From: a virus
Reading direction: 5' to 3' (one strand)
DNA: 24,607 nt
Virus record (IMG/VR): IMGVR_UViG_3300035698_011843
Location: 1-24,607 of that record
Numbering within the stretch: the stretch's first letter is position 1; every line of letters begins with the position of its first letter. The notes beneath the pieces were generated by a model, which saw only the letters and a program-made list of their open reading frames with translations, searched no databases and was not told the origin of the DNA. The position numbers and the translations under genes were made by a program. This document shows, piece by piece, positions 7,804 to 15,446 of the stretch.

Positions 7804-8025
7804 ATGACATCTAAGTTGATTGGCGTTTTAATCGCACTCAGTATTTCCGGCATAATTGGCGCGTTTGCATGGCCATATATACTTAATTCCTGGCTGCTAT
7901 TTTTAGGAAAATCAGCCGTAGTTCAATGGTGGCAAGGATTTCTTATGGGATATGTCCCGTTTATTGGCCAATTTGCGCTGCCACTTGCCATGCTGACATG
8001 GATTATTATGTTAATACTTGTCTAA
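7804..8025 (+). CDS. Small antisense membrane protein (moron)
   Basis: A 73-residue integral membrane protein. The ATG at 7804 sits 6 bases after a strong AAAGGAG (7791-7797). The frame is open further upstream to 7720, but that would start inside the shared 18-mer and lacks a Shine-Dalgarno. Hydrophobic segments lie at about residues 4-26 and 50-73, with an aromatic, amphipathic stretch between (VVQWWQGFLMGYVPF). It runs against the late operon and its 3' end overlaps the end of the endolysin gene by 20 bases. It could be a holin, since it lies beside the lysis genes, but its opposite strand and separate promoter element fit an accessory function such as superinfection exclusion better. I do not recognise the family. 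Confidence 0.7.
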   Translation: MTSKLIGVLIALSISGIIGAFAWPYILNSWLLFLGKSAVVQWWQGFLMGYVPFIGQFALPLAMLTWIIMLILV

Positions 8026-8470
8026 ATTTTTTCTTAACATATGCAACCCCGTCTTTATAGCCGAAATACCGCTGTTCAGTTATTTCGGTTCCGCCTTTGT
8101 CAACTTTAACATAACGTCCGCACCATGATCCGCCATTATGCTGAACGCCAATATGAAACCCCGGATCGTTCCAGTCTGGATACATCCCTATTTCTATTTC
8201 ATTTATTAATTTGCGACGGATGAGAAAGTTTTTCAAGTGGTATTCAGCATCAAGAAACCCGCATCCTACGACATGAAAGTCTACCGCTTTTGCAACATAA
8301 TGCAGCGATTTTGGGTTTTTATCAGAGTATCCACGATGAATTTTTATTTTACATCCAGCTGGCAAACTTTCTCTGAATTGATCCAATAAAACTAGAAGCA
8401 TAAAATCCATTTCTTCAGCGTCTCCCCATGCTTCATTTGGGTAGAAGTATTTTAATAATTTCCATTTCAT
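8006..8470 (-). CDS. Endolysin, M15-type peptidase
   Basis: A 154-residue peptidoglycan peptidase resembling the M15 (VanY/L-Ala-D-Glu, Peptidase_M15_3) family, which cleaves stem peptides to release phage progeny. The zinc-binding pattern is visible: SLHYVAKAVDF places His57 and Asp64 in the SxHxxxxAxD motif, and GFHIGV supplies His106. The RGYS segment at 46-49 is also typical. There is no signal peptide, so it needs a holin to reach the wall. Its ATG overlaps the stop of the 57-residue membrane protein (ATGA), indicating translational coupling. The 3' end overlaps the antisense gene by 20 bases. Confidence 0.85.
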   Translation of the reverse strand: MKWKLLKYFYPNEAWGDAEEMDFMLLVLLDQFRESLPAGCKIKIHRGYSDKNPKSLHYVAKAVDFHVVGCGFLDAEYHLKNFLIRRKLINEIEIGMYPDWNDPGFHIGVQHNGGSWCGRYVKVDKGGTEITEQRYFGYKDGVAYVKKKFRQVLT

Positions 8471-8640
8471 AATAATTTTTTATACTTTTCCAAAAAAAAA
8501 ATATACCCGCACTCAAGCATTTCATGTACCCGCATTTCGGCATAAGGGGGGATAACTAATATCAATAAGACAAGGAATGCAAGCAACCCTTGTAAAAAAA
8601 ATAACCCCGAAATTGATATGGCAAATGCCTGTGGATACAT
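8467..8640 (-). CDS. Small membrane protein, holin candidate
   Basis: A 57-residue reading frame starting at the ATG at 8640 and ending in a TGA that overlaps the endolysin ATG (ATGA). One long hydrophobic helix spans about residues 6-32 (FAISISGLFFLQGLLAFL and on), followed by a charged C-terminal part ending LEKYKKLL. One membrane helix plus a basic tail, coupled directly to the endolysin, is what a small holin or spanin-like protein looks like. The Shine-Dalgarno is weak; the start lies 6 bases after the previous stop. Which of the two membrane proteins here is the holin cannot be settled from sequence. Confidence 0.65.
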   Translation of the reverse strand: MYPQAFAISISGLFFLQGLLAFLVLLILVIPPYAEMRVHEMLECGYIFFLEKYKKLL

Positions 8641-8646
8641 ATTTTG

Positions 8647-9087
8647 TTACTTTGCGTAAAAACGTTCTAGCGTATTTTTAATCAATTCTATTTGCAAATT
8701 TTGGTCATTCAACTGTTTTTTCAACGCAACCATATTGAGGTTGAAGTTTTTTTTATTATCATTAATCCATTCCGAATTTTCTATTACTTTTTCTTGATAG
8801 ATTCTTTTTTCAAGAATTGTAAACCGGTCCATCATGGAATTTAATTTTCCGTAGGAGGCAAACGCCATGACAAGGACGCCCCCTATGGCAATAATTAAAG
8901 ACCATTTTTCGAACGGCTTGATAAACGCCGTTTTAGCAATTGTTTCTTCTGCCTTTTCCCTTGCAATTTGCGGAATACATTTTTTAAGCCCATCAAGATC
9001 GTTAAGAATTTCATTTTGACGAGTCTCCGCCGTTCTGAATTTCTCATTGACATGCTCCTTCAAGAAATCTATTTCGGACCCGGCCAT
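8647..9087 (-). CDS. Membrane protein with flanking coiled coils, lysis cassette
   Basis: A 146-residue protein with a single membrane helix at about residues 62-79 (WSLIIAIGGVLVMAFASYG). Charged helices lie on both sides: 1-50 (acidic and basic heptads) and 81-146 (long coiled coil ending LIKNTLERFYAK). This layout resembles the small membrane proteins found beside endolysins in many phages, some annotated as holins of the XhlA type and others as spanin-like. It is the first gene of the lysis cassette and its stop lies 6 bases before the next ATG. There is no strong Shine-Dalgarno; a TATAAT overlaps the region just before the ATG. Confidence 0.7.
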   Translation of the reverse strand: MAGSEIDFLKEHVNEKFRTAETRQNEILNDLDGLKKCIPQIAREKAEETIAKTAFIKPFEKWSLIIAIGGVLVMAFASYGKLNSMMDRFTILEKRIYQEKVIENSEWINDNKKNFNLNMVALKKQLNDQNLQIELIKNTLERFYAK

Positions 9088-9142
9088 TATAATAAAATAT
9101 CAATTGTTGCGTCTCTGCGTTTTTATCGTTTTCCCCCTGAAT

Positions 9143-9163
9143 GCTGTTGCAAATTACAACAGC
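9143..9163. repeat. Perfect 7-bp inverted repeat between sugar and lysis cassettes
   Basis: GCTGTTG, a 7-base loop, and CAACAGC. It lies in the 94-base gap between the end of the 981-residue glycosyltransferase and the lysis cassette. Neither strand has a good T-run after it, so it may be an RNA processing or stabilising hairpin, a protein-binding site or a weak terminator. Confidence 0.55.
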
Positions 9164-9181
9164 TTGCTCAGTTTAATGCCT

Positions 9182-12127
9182 TTATAAATATTGCGCATCA
9201 TTTTCAAAAACGGCTAAATTTTCATCCGTCATCAGATTCATAAGAGCTTTCAAGTCTTCTTTATTCTCTACCTTCCCTTCAACAGTCGTCATATCATTGC
9301 CATGCATTAAATTTAACTTATCTATTTTAACCCCGAACTTAAATGAATATCCGCCTGTGCCATTTGTAAGAAAATTAACCGTATTCGACACATATATTAA
9401 TGAATCCAAAACAAACCTAACTTGTTTTAATTCTATAATTTTTCGCCAGCCGCTTAATATTTGCTGACATCGGGCAAGCATTTCCGCCGATATTCGTTTG
9501 GTTTGTTCAAACTCGAATCGATTTAAATGGTCCAAATCGCGAATAGCCAACGCTCTTCCTAAAAACCTTTCGGGGTATTTCTGCATATCCCTAACCATTA
9601 GCGGCCAGTTTCTTTGAAATCTATTTCTTCTGATCGATTCGCTTTCATATCCAACATGCATAATTGCCGCGACATTGGACGGGACAATATATGTTTCTCC
9701 AGTTCCTTTATTAAGCCCCGTTTCAGGATGTTCATGAACGCATCCATAAAATCGGATTCCTTTGTAATTCCTAAATAACCGGCAAGGAAGATCGGTTTTA
9801 GTCAATCCCGCTGGTTCGGCACTAAAATGATGCTGATGAGTCGCGTATGCATTAAAATGGTTATCCCTTAAATATAGATTTATTTTATCAGGCCATACCC
9901 ATGTTTCGTCGTCGTCAATCCATAAAATCCAATCGCGAGTAGCTTTGGCAATCGTTGTATTTCTGGCTTCGTCGAAACCGATTTCAAGCGGACTATCATT
10001 TTCAAAAACATGCGCATTTGGAAATTCAGACGCTATTCGATACGTCAAACAATCTTCTACCTTTGCTCCATTAAGAGATTTTTTGTCTATCGCTATAATA
10101 AATTCATCGACAAACGGCTGGATTGATTGCAATGTTTTTTGGATACTTCCACAATCAGCTTTAGTGATCAAGCATGCGGAAACTTCTTGATCTGGATTTT
10201 GAAATTTAATTTTTCGCAGATAGTTTATATCTCCAAAATCATTGTTTTCATCTCTGGCCCAATCCCACATATAAAATCCAAATTTATCGCTGCTCTGATC
10301 TGGATGATTGAGATATAAAATTTCTTTCCCCCGCTTATGCCCGATTATGTCTTCAATATCGGATGATTCATACTGATGCAAATGTTGCCGCTTGTACGGA
10401 TAGCGATCAAACGATAATGCTTCCCACGGACCCCACGGAGTAGTAATAGACAGTTTGCCGCCTATTTTTACCGCTTGTTCAAGATTAATTAGGAATTGTT
10501 TATAATCCCATATATGTTCTAAAACTTCGGCACAAATTATGGCGTCGTATTTATCTTTTTCAAGTTCGTTTGGATTATTGCATTCAAATAATTTGATGTT
10601 TTTTAACCCGTTATCAGCAATAAATTTATTCCCGATATCAACCTGTTTCGAGTCAATATCGCATCCTTCGAACACTAAATCCGTAAAAACAGACGCTAAC
10701 GCCGTAGTAACATGACCTACGCAACAACCATATTCCAATACTATGCTTCCCGGCTCTAACTTAGCCATTTTTTCAATTAGCGGTCGAATACGCGGGATAT
10801 TCAACGTCATAGCATAATTCCCAAGCCCATGATTATCGCCGCTTTGATTAATATGGTATTCAGCCATTTCAGCGTAAAAATCTTTCGTATCAGGCAATGA
10901 AGAAAAAGCCGTTTGATACATATTTTTCAGGAACTTATCTTGTCCTAGATTTGATTTTTCATTCAAAAAACTAGCCGCCGCAACGTCTGAATTATATATA
11001 AAATGCTGGAAAAGCCGCATTTTATTATTTGTCAACCGATCAAAATCATCATGTATTAATGATTCAAATTTATCCACGGTATTAACAATATCATACTGTT
11101 TGGATTTCGCTATCGCCTTATAATATAATTCATCATATTTAGCTGTATTTTTCTGTAAATACATAATGGAATTAACGAATTCAGGTATTGACGACCAGAA
11201 AACACCACCATCTTTCAACGTTTCTGGTAAAGCAGCCGTTTTAGTAGTGAGGAACGGCGTCCCTGCCGTTTGTTCTTCCATAGCTGTGATGCAACTCACT
11301 TCCTCGAATTCGGTCGGATAAACGTGAAGCCATGCGTTTTTCATGATTTCCGCTAACTCCTGCTTGCTTAAATATCCATAATTGCGGACGTTCGGTAATG
11401 CCTGACATCGTTGATATAACTGTTGATATAATGGAGCAGACTGCGGAGTTACGTTATCGTATCCAGTCACAACTAAAGTTATTTCAGGATCGATTTGCAA
11501 CAGTTTTTCCATGATGCCGTTTTCGCCAACTAAATGCACAAGTCCGCGTTCAGGTCTTGAGCTATAAAGCAGCATCTTGTTTTGTTTTTTATACTCCAAC
11601 TCGCCAGCCACGCACAATTCAGAATCAACGCCATTCGGAATAAAATCAATATAATTCTCTCCAACGCCATATATTTTTTTGACTTGATCGACGTGAAATT
11701 GAGAAACGCCAAGTATTTTATTGACGTTCCACATCATTGAATTTATTTGCGGATGCCAGCGTTTCAAAGCAAGATCATGCGTCCAAAAATAATTCAACTT
11801 GGAATTATAATGCGCATTGAATATACCAGACGCCCTTTGAGCCAAAATCACATCGCAAGGGATATTTAATGCGTATTTCTGAAACTCATCTCCGAATGGC
11901 GACTGTTGATCGCATTTACCTATAGGCATATAATCAACGTTATCAACCGTGACCATTCGAGGAGCATTGCAAAAACATTTGACATCATGACCACGTTTGG
12001 CTAGCTCTCTAGCGACGTAATAGCCCATCGTTTCTGACCCGCCTAGAGACTTTCCCTGATTGATCGTATTTCCGTCAAACGGAAGCCCCATAACGTAAAC
12101 TATAATATTTAGTTTATTTTTTTTCAT
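9182..12127 (-). CDS. Trifunctional GT4 - methyltransferase - GT2 fusion
   Basis: A 981-residue cytoplasmic enzyme with three domains. Residues 1-345 are a GT4-type glycosyltransferase: GGSETMGYY at 29-37, SSRPERG at 189-195 and an intact EX7E motif (E276 and E284). Residues about 440-610 are a class I SAM-dependent methyltransferase: motif I VLEYGCCVGH at 463-472, then YDAIICAEVLEHI. Residues 648-860 are a GT2-type transferase with the nucleotide-sugar motif WILWIDDDETW (acidic triplet at 738-740). The linker near 370-405 (LFQHFIYNSDVAA) is also found in the neighbouring 614-residue protein, so the two are paralogues. It would build and methylate a short glycan. It has no Shine-Dalgarno but an ATAAAT just before the ATG. 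Acceptor unknown. Confidence 0.85.
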   Translation of the reverse strand: MKKNKLNIIVYVMGLPFDGNTINQGKSLGGSETMGYYVARELAKRGHDVKCFCNAPRMVTVDNVDYMPIGKCDQQSPFGDEFQKYALNIPCDVILAQRASGIFNAHYNSKLNYFWTHDLALKRWHPQINSMMWNVNKILGVSQFHVDQVKKIYGVGENYIDFIPNGVDSELCVAGELEYKKQNKMLLYSSRPERGLVHLVGENGIMEKLLQIDPEITLVVTGYDNVTPQSAPLYQQLYQRCQALPNVRNYGYLSKQELAEIMKNAWLHVYPTEFEEVSCITAMEEQTAGTPFLTTKTAALPETLKDGGVFWSSIPEFVNSIMYLQKNTAKYDELYYKAIAKSKQYDIVNTVDKFESLIHDDFDRLTNNKMRLFQHFIYNSDVAAASFLNEKSNLGQDKFLKNMYQTAFSSLPDTKDFYAEMAEYHINQSGDNHGLGNYAMTLNIPRIRPLIEKMAKLEPGSIVLEYGCCVGHVTTALASVFTDLVFEGCDIDSKQVDIGNKFIADNGLKNIKLFECNNPNELEKDKYDAIICAEVLEHIWDYKQFLINLEQAVKIGGKLSITTPWGPWEALSFDRYPYKRQHLHQYESSDIEDIIGHKRGKEILYLNHPDQSSDKFGFYMWDWARDENNDFGDINYLRKIKFQNPDQEVSACLITKADCGSIQKTLQSIQPFVDEFIIAIDKKSLNGAKVEDCLTYRIASEFPNAHVFENDSPLEIGFDEARNTTIAKATRDWILWIDDDETWVWPDKINLYLRDNHFNAYATHQHHFSAEPAGLTKTDLPCRLFRNYKGIRFYGCVHEHPETGLNKGTGETYIVPSNVAAIMHVGYESESIRRNRFQRNWPLMVRDMQKYPERFLGRALAIRDLDHLNRFEFEQTKRISAEMLARCQQILSGWRKIIELKQVRFVLDSLIYVSNTVNFLTNGTGGYSFKFGVKIDKLNLMHGNDMTTVEGKVENKEDLKALMNLMTDENLAVFENDAQYL

Positions 12128-12152
12128 ATTTATATTTTAAAATTCATATTGG

Positions 12153-12422
12153 TTAATCTGATATTTCAATTTCGCGAAAAAATATAATCTTCTCTTGCGC
12201 GTCCTTAAATATACTCAACAACTCATGCAAATCTATATTTGTATACTCTTCTTTTTTATCATGAAATTTTAACGGAATTTCCGACCCATGCAGGGTAGCA
12301 TTTTTGCTATCGGCTTTAAATAAAGCTTTAATTGCATTTTGATATATTTTAGTGCAATAAGTAATATTAAAAAATACCCCTTCAGATGTCACACCTTGTC
12401 GGCCTACAATATATATATTCAT
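12153..12422 (-). CDS. Unknown 89-residue protein of the sugar cassette
   Basis: An 89-residue protein packed 2 bases after the dehydratase stop and 25 bases before the large fusion enzyme. It begins MNIYIVGRQGVTSEGV, followed by a helix with Lys and Tyr, and ends in two acidic-basic helices. There is no membrane segment or recognised motif. The leader before the ATG is AAATAAAT, the same AT-rich type as at the two transferase genes, which supports it being a genuine member of the cassette. The function is unknown. Confidence 0.6.
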   Translation of the reverse strand: MNIYIVGRQGVTSEGVFFNITYCTKIYQNAIKALFKADSKNATLHGSEIPLKFHDKKEEYTNIDLHELLSIFKDAQEKIIFFREIEISD

Positions 12423-12424
12423 AT

Positions 12425-13447
12425 TTATTTAGATAATCTTTTCATATCGGCATTAAGCATAATTGCTACTAATTCAGGAAATAAAACTTTCGGTTTCCAT
12501 CCGCTAAGATTGCTGATTCCTTTTAAATATTTTACTTCGCTAGGCCGATAAAACTCAGGAGAAACGTCAATAATAATAGCCCCTGTTTTTGAATCAAATC
12601 CTTTGATGTCTTTTCCTTCTCCTTTCCATTCAAGAGGGATTTCAGCTATATTACATGCGCAATTAATAAATTCTTTAATTGAATGCGTTTCACCAGTTGC
12701 GATAATGATGTCTACAGGTTTTTCATCATGCAACATCATCCACATTGCTTCAACATATTCAGGAGCATACCCCCAATCTCTGCAAGCGTCAATATTCCCT
12801 AAAGTTAACTTATCGGCTAATCCTAACTTGATTTTAACAAGCCCGTCAGTGATTTTCCTGGTTACGAAATCAAGACCGCGTAGAGGTGACTCATGATTAA
12901 ATAAAATCCCACAACATGCGAATAAATTATATGATTCTCGGTAGTTTATCGTTACATGATGCGCGAATAATTTAGCTACCGCGTAAGGGCTTCTAGGGTT
13001 AAACTTAGTATCTTCGCATTGCGCTATTCCATTTTTTTCATACTCATTATATGAGTCTCCAAACATCTCTGAAGTTGACGCCTGATAAAATTTAGTGTCC
13101 GGGCTAAATAACCTAATAGCCTCAAGTAAATTCAACGTTCCAATCGCGTTTACTTGCGATGTTGCGAGTGGCTGATCAAACGATGCTTTTACAAAACTTT
13201 GCGCGGCTAAATTATATACCTCGTCTGGTTTTATTTTTCGAACTACATCTATGATTCTTGGCAACTCCAATAAATCCATATAGATTAATTCTACTTCATC
13301 TTTAATGCCTAAATAATTTAGCCGCCAATAATCGCCATCTCCATTGCGTCTGTCAGAACCATAGACTATATATCCTTTGTCTAATAGCAATCTTGCTAAA
13401 TAAGCACCATCTTGTCCTCTAATTCCAGTTATAAGTGCCGTTTTCAT
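12425..13447 (-). CDS. gmd: GDP-mannose 4,6-dehydratase
   Basis: A 340-residue short-chain dehydrogenase/reductase that converts GDP-D-mannose to GDP-4-keto-6-deoxy-D-mannose, precursor of deoxysugars such as fucose and rhamnose. The NADP-binding motif TGIRGQDGAYLA starts at residue 7. The catalytic set is present: STSEMFG (Thr/Glu) and the SPYAVAK Tyr-Lys pair. NHESPLRG and DWGYAPEYVEAMW are hallmark GMD segments. It is slightly shorter than the usual 350-370 residues. Its ATG overlaps the TGA of the upstream transferase (ATGA), so it is coupled. No reductase (fcl or rmd type) follows in the window, so the next step must come from the host or from outside the window. Confidence 0.93.
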   Translation of the reverse strand: MKTALITGIRGQDGAYLARLLLDKGYIVYGSDRRNGDGDYWRLNYLGIKDEVELIYMDLLELPRIIDVVRKIKPDEVYNLAAQSFVKASFDQPLATSQVNAIGTLNLLEAIRLFSPDTKFYQASTSEMFGDSYNEYEKNGIAQCEDTKFNPRSPYAVAKLFAHHVTINYRESYNLFACCGILFNHESPLRGLDFVTRKITDGLVKIKLGLADKLTLGNIDACRDWGYAPEYVEAMWMMLHDEKPVDIIIATGETHSIKEFINCACNIAEIPLEWKGEGKDIKGFDSKTGAIIIDVSPEFYRPSEVKYLKGISNLSGWKPKVLFPELVAIMLNADMKRLSK

Positions 13448-15288
13448 ACACTTTGCTCTTTAAACTTACGCTCATAATTAATTTCGCCAATCATCATATT
13501 ATCTTTCGACTTAGTCCACATCCATAAATAATTAGCCACGGGAATATTTTTAATCGGATAAGTAGGGATATGAATAATTTTAAAGTTATCTTTATGCCCA
13601 ACTATTTCCAATATGTCTTCATGCTCATAATGATGAATATGTTCTCTAACTAAATCAGCGTTATCAAAAGATATTGACTCTAACGCGCCGCTTGGAGTGG
13701 TTATAATTATTTTGCCACCTTTTTTAGTAGCATTTTCAAGCCCTTCTAAAAGTTCTTTATATTCCAGAATATGTTCTAGCGTTTCAGTGCAAATAATCGC
13801 GTCGTATTTATCAGACTCAATTTTCAAAGGATCGTTGCACTCGAAATAAGAAACATTTTTAATTTGTTCTTTTTCTATATATTCATTGGCTATTTTCAAC
13901 TTAACGGGGCTAATATCCGCGCCTTCAAATTGTAAAAGCGGGAATTGATTTGCCATCAACACGGTTATTTCACCCGCGCTGCATCCATAATCAAGAACTA
14001 ATGACCCAGGTTTTAAATCACTAATTTCATTAATTATATGGCGCACTCTAGGAAATCGCATCAATCTTTCAATATCGCCTAAATTTTTAAACGCTTGTTT
14101 TTTGTCGCTATCAATCGCAATTGAATCTTGTATTTCTTTCGTCGCGGTATATTTTTTATATATAGTCGGATAGTTATCTTGCAAAAATTTATCTTTCCCT
14201 AGACTATATTTATCGTTTAGTTTTTGCGCAGATATAACGTCTGAATAATATATAAAATGATTAAAAAGTTTCTCTTTATCTTTCGGCTCTTGAACGCTTG
14301 GAAAAAGCTCTGAAATCCAATATTTCTCTATAACGTCTCTCCATGCCATAGCTTTTGAGTAAATGCCTTTTTCATGCGCTACAACGTCATTTCCTTTAAT
14401 AAAATTAACATACGGTATATAATCGCCGACCGTTTCTTTTAACGCTCCTAATTTATTGACTATGGGAGTACATTCACAATATTGAGCTTTTACCGCGTTC
14501 AGACAAAATAACTCCGAATCTGGATTATTAAGCGGCAAAATCCAATATTCAGCTTTCCAATATTCTTGCTCTATTTCATCGCGTCTTAATGATCCTAAAT
14601 ATTCAATTCCATCCTGTTTTAGCAAGTCCGTAATCTGATTTTTAAAACGTCTAAGCTGGAAATTTTTAAAATTAAAATTATTCCATCCGTAAGCAACTTT
14701 TAGTGTTAATCTAGGATAATGCTTTTTGATCGTTTTCCAGTCAGTCAGCAATTGAAATAATCCACGGTCAGGCGAACTACAATATAAAATAGTTCCTGAA
14801 ACTTTATCGACTTTATTTTTATCAAGCGATTCTATATCAACTCCAAGCGGGGATGCATGACTTTTTTTATGCGGCACAAAAACATTTTTTCGTTTTTGAT
14901 AATTAGATATATTAACGAAAGCATCTATCGCGTTTATATTTAATTTTTTTGACTGCTCATTAGTACCCCAACTTTGCTCGATATCAGCCGTCCAATGAAT
15001 ACTCGTCGCCGCTTTCGCCGATTTTACCCAAGGAGTATTATCTTTCCATGTAATGAAAATATTATCTGATTCACAAGTAGCGTTTTTTCTGTCTTCATAT
15101 TTTACGCCGTTATATTCCTTCTCACCCTGAATGCGCGAAGAGTGATACACCGTGACGTCGAATTTTAGCTTGACTAGTTCTTTGGCGAACAATACAATTG
15201 CTTCTTCCGAACCTCCAAGAAAGTTTTCTAAATCCGTTGGCTCCCACGATGGAACAACTTCGTTAGTAAAAATTTTAACTTTTCTCAT
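13444..15288 (-). CDS. Bifunctional GT4 - methyltransferase fusion
   Basis: A 614-residue protein, first gene of the sugar cassette. Residues 1-315 are a GT4-type glycosyltransferase (GGSEEA at 25-30, SSPDRG at 171-176). The residues matching the EX7E motif are E259 and K267, so the second Glu is replaced. Residues about 405-560 are a class I SAM methyltransferase: VLDYGCSAGE at 431-440 and YDAIICTETLEHI at 495-507. It matches the first two domains of the 981-residue protein, including the linker LFNHFIYYSDV, and is a diverged paralogue lacking the GT2 domain. It starts at an ATG after AAATAAAT with no Shine-Dalgarno, about 40 bases downstream of its own promoter. Confidence 0.85.
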   Translation of the reverse strand: MRKVKIFTNEVVPSWEPTDLENFLGGSEEAIVLFAKELVKLKFDVTVYHSSRIQGEKEYNGVKYEDRKNATCESDNIFITWKDNTPWVKSAKAATSIHWTADIEQSWGTNEQSKKLNINAIDAFVNISNYQKRKNVFVPHKKSHASPLGVDIESLDKNKVDKVSGTILYCSSPDRGLFQLLTDWKTIKKHYPRLTLKVAYGWNNFNFKNFQLRRFKNQITDLLKQDGIEYLGSLRRDEIEQEYWKAEYWILPLNNPDSELFCLNAVKAQYCECTPIVNKLGALKETVGDYIPYVNFIKGNDVVAHEKGIYSKAMAWRDVIEKYWISELFPSVQEPKDKEKLFNHFIYYSDVISAQKLNDKYSLGKDKFLQDNYPTIYKKYTATKEIQDSIAIDSDKKQAFKNLGDIERLMRFPRVRHIINEISDLKPGSLVLDYGCSAGEITVLMANQFPLLQFEGADISPVKLKIANEYIEKEQIKNVSYFECNDPLKIESDKYDAIICTETLEHILEYKELLEGLENATKKGGKIIITTPSGALESISFDNADLVREHIHHYEHEDILEIVGHKDNFKIIHIPTYPIKNIPVANYLWMWTKSKDNMMIGEINYERKFKEQSV

Positions 15289-15336
15289 ATTTATTTTATT
15301 AAGTTAATTCAAATATTTACATTTAATGATTGGCAC

Positions 15337-15365
15337 AAATTAACATACGATATTTAATATGTCAA
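15337..15365 (-). promoter_or_regulatory. Promoter of the sugar cassette
   Basis: On the minus strand, a perfect TTGACA (15360-15365), a 17-base spacer and TAATTT (15337-15342), preceded by TG one base upstream (an extended -10). Transcription would start near 15330, about 40 bases before the 614-residue transferase ATG. It lies directly after the capsid gene terminator, so the cassette can be expressed separately from the late genes. Confidence 0.65.
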
Positions 15366-15408
15366 GTCTTTTTTTTAAAAAAGATGCCCAATTAAAACAA
15401 CCGCATAA

Positions 15409-15438
15409 CGAAAAACGCGCCGAATTAACGACGCGCTT
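15409..15438 (-). terminator. Rho-independent terminator after the major capsid gene
   Basis: Reading leftward, a stem of nine pairs with one bulged G and one G-T pair (AAGCGCGTCG against CGGCGCGTT), a 6-base loop and a T-run. It lies 9 bases past the capsid stop codon. It would limit transcription from the capsid genes into the sugar cassette. The U-tract is short, so leakage is likely. Confidence 0.65.
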
Positions 15439-15446
15439 AAAAAACA

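Noticed and set aside
9143-9163. Intrinsic terminator at the inverted repeat
   Set aside because: Neither side is followed by a T-run of useful length.
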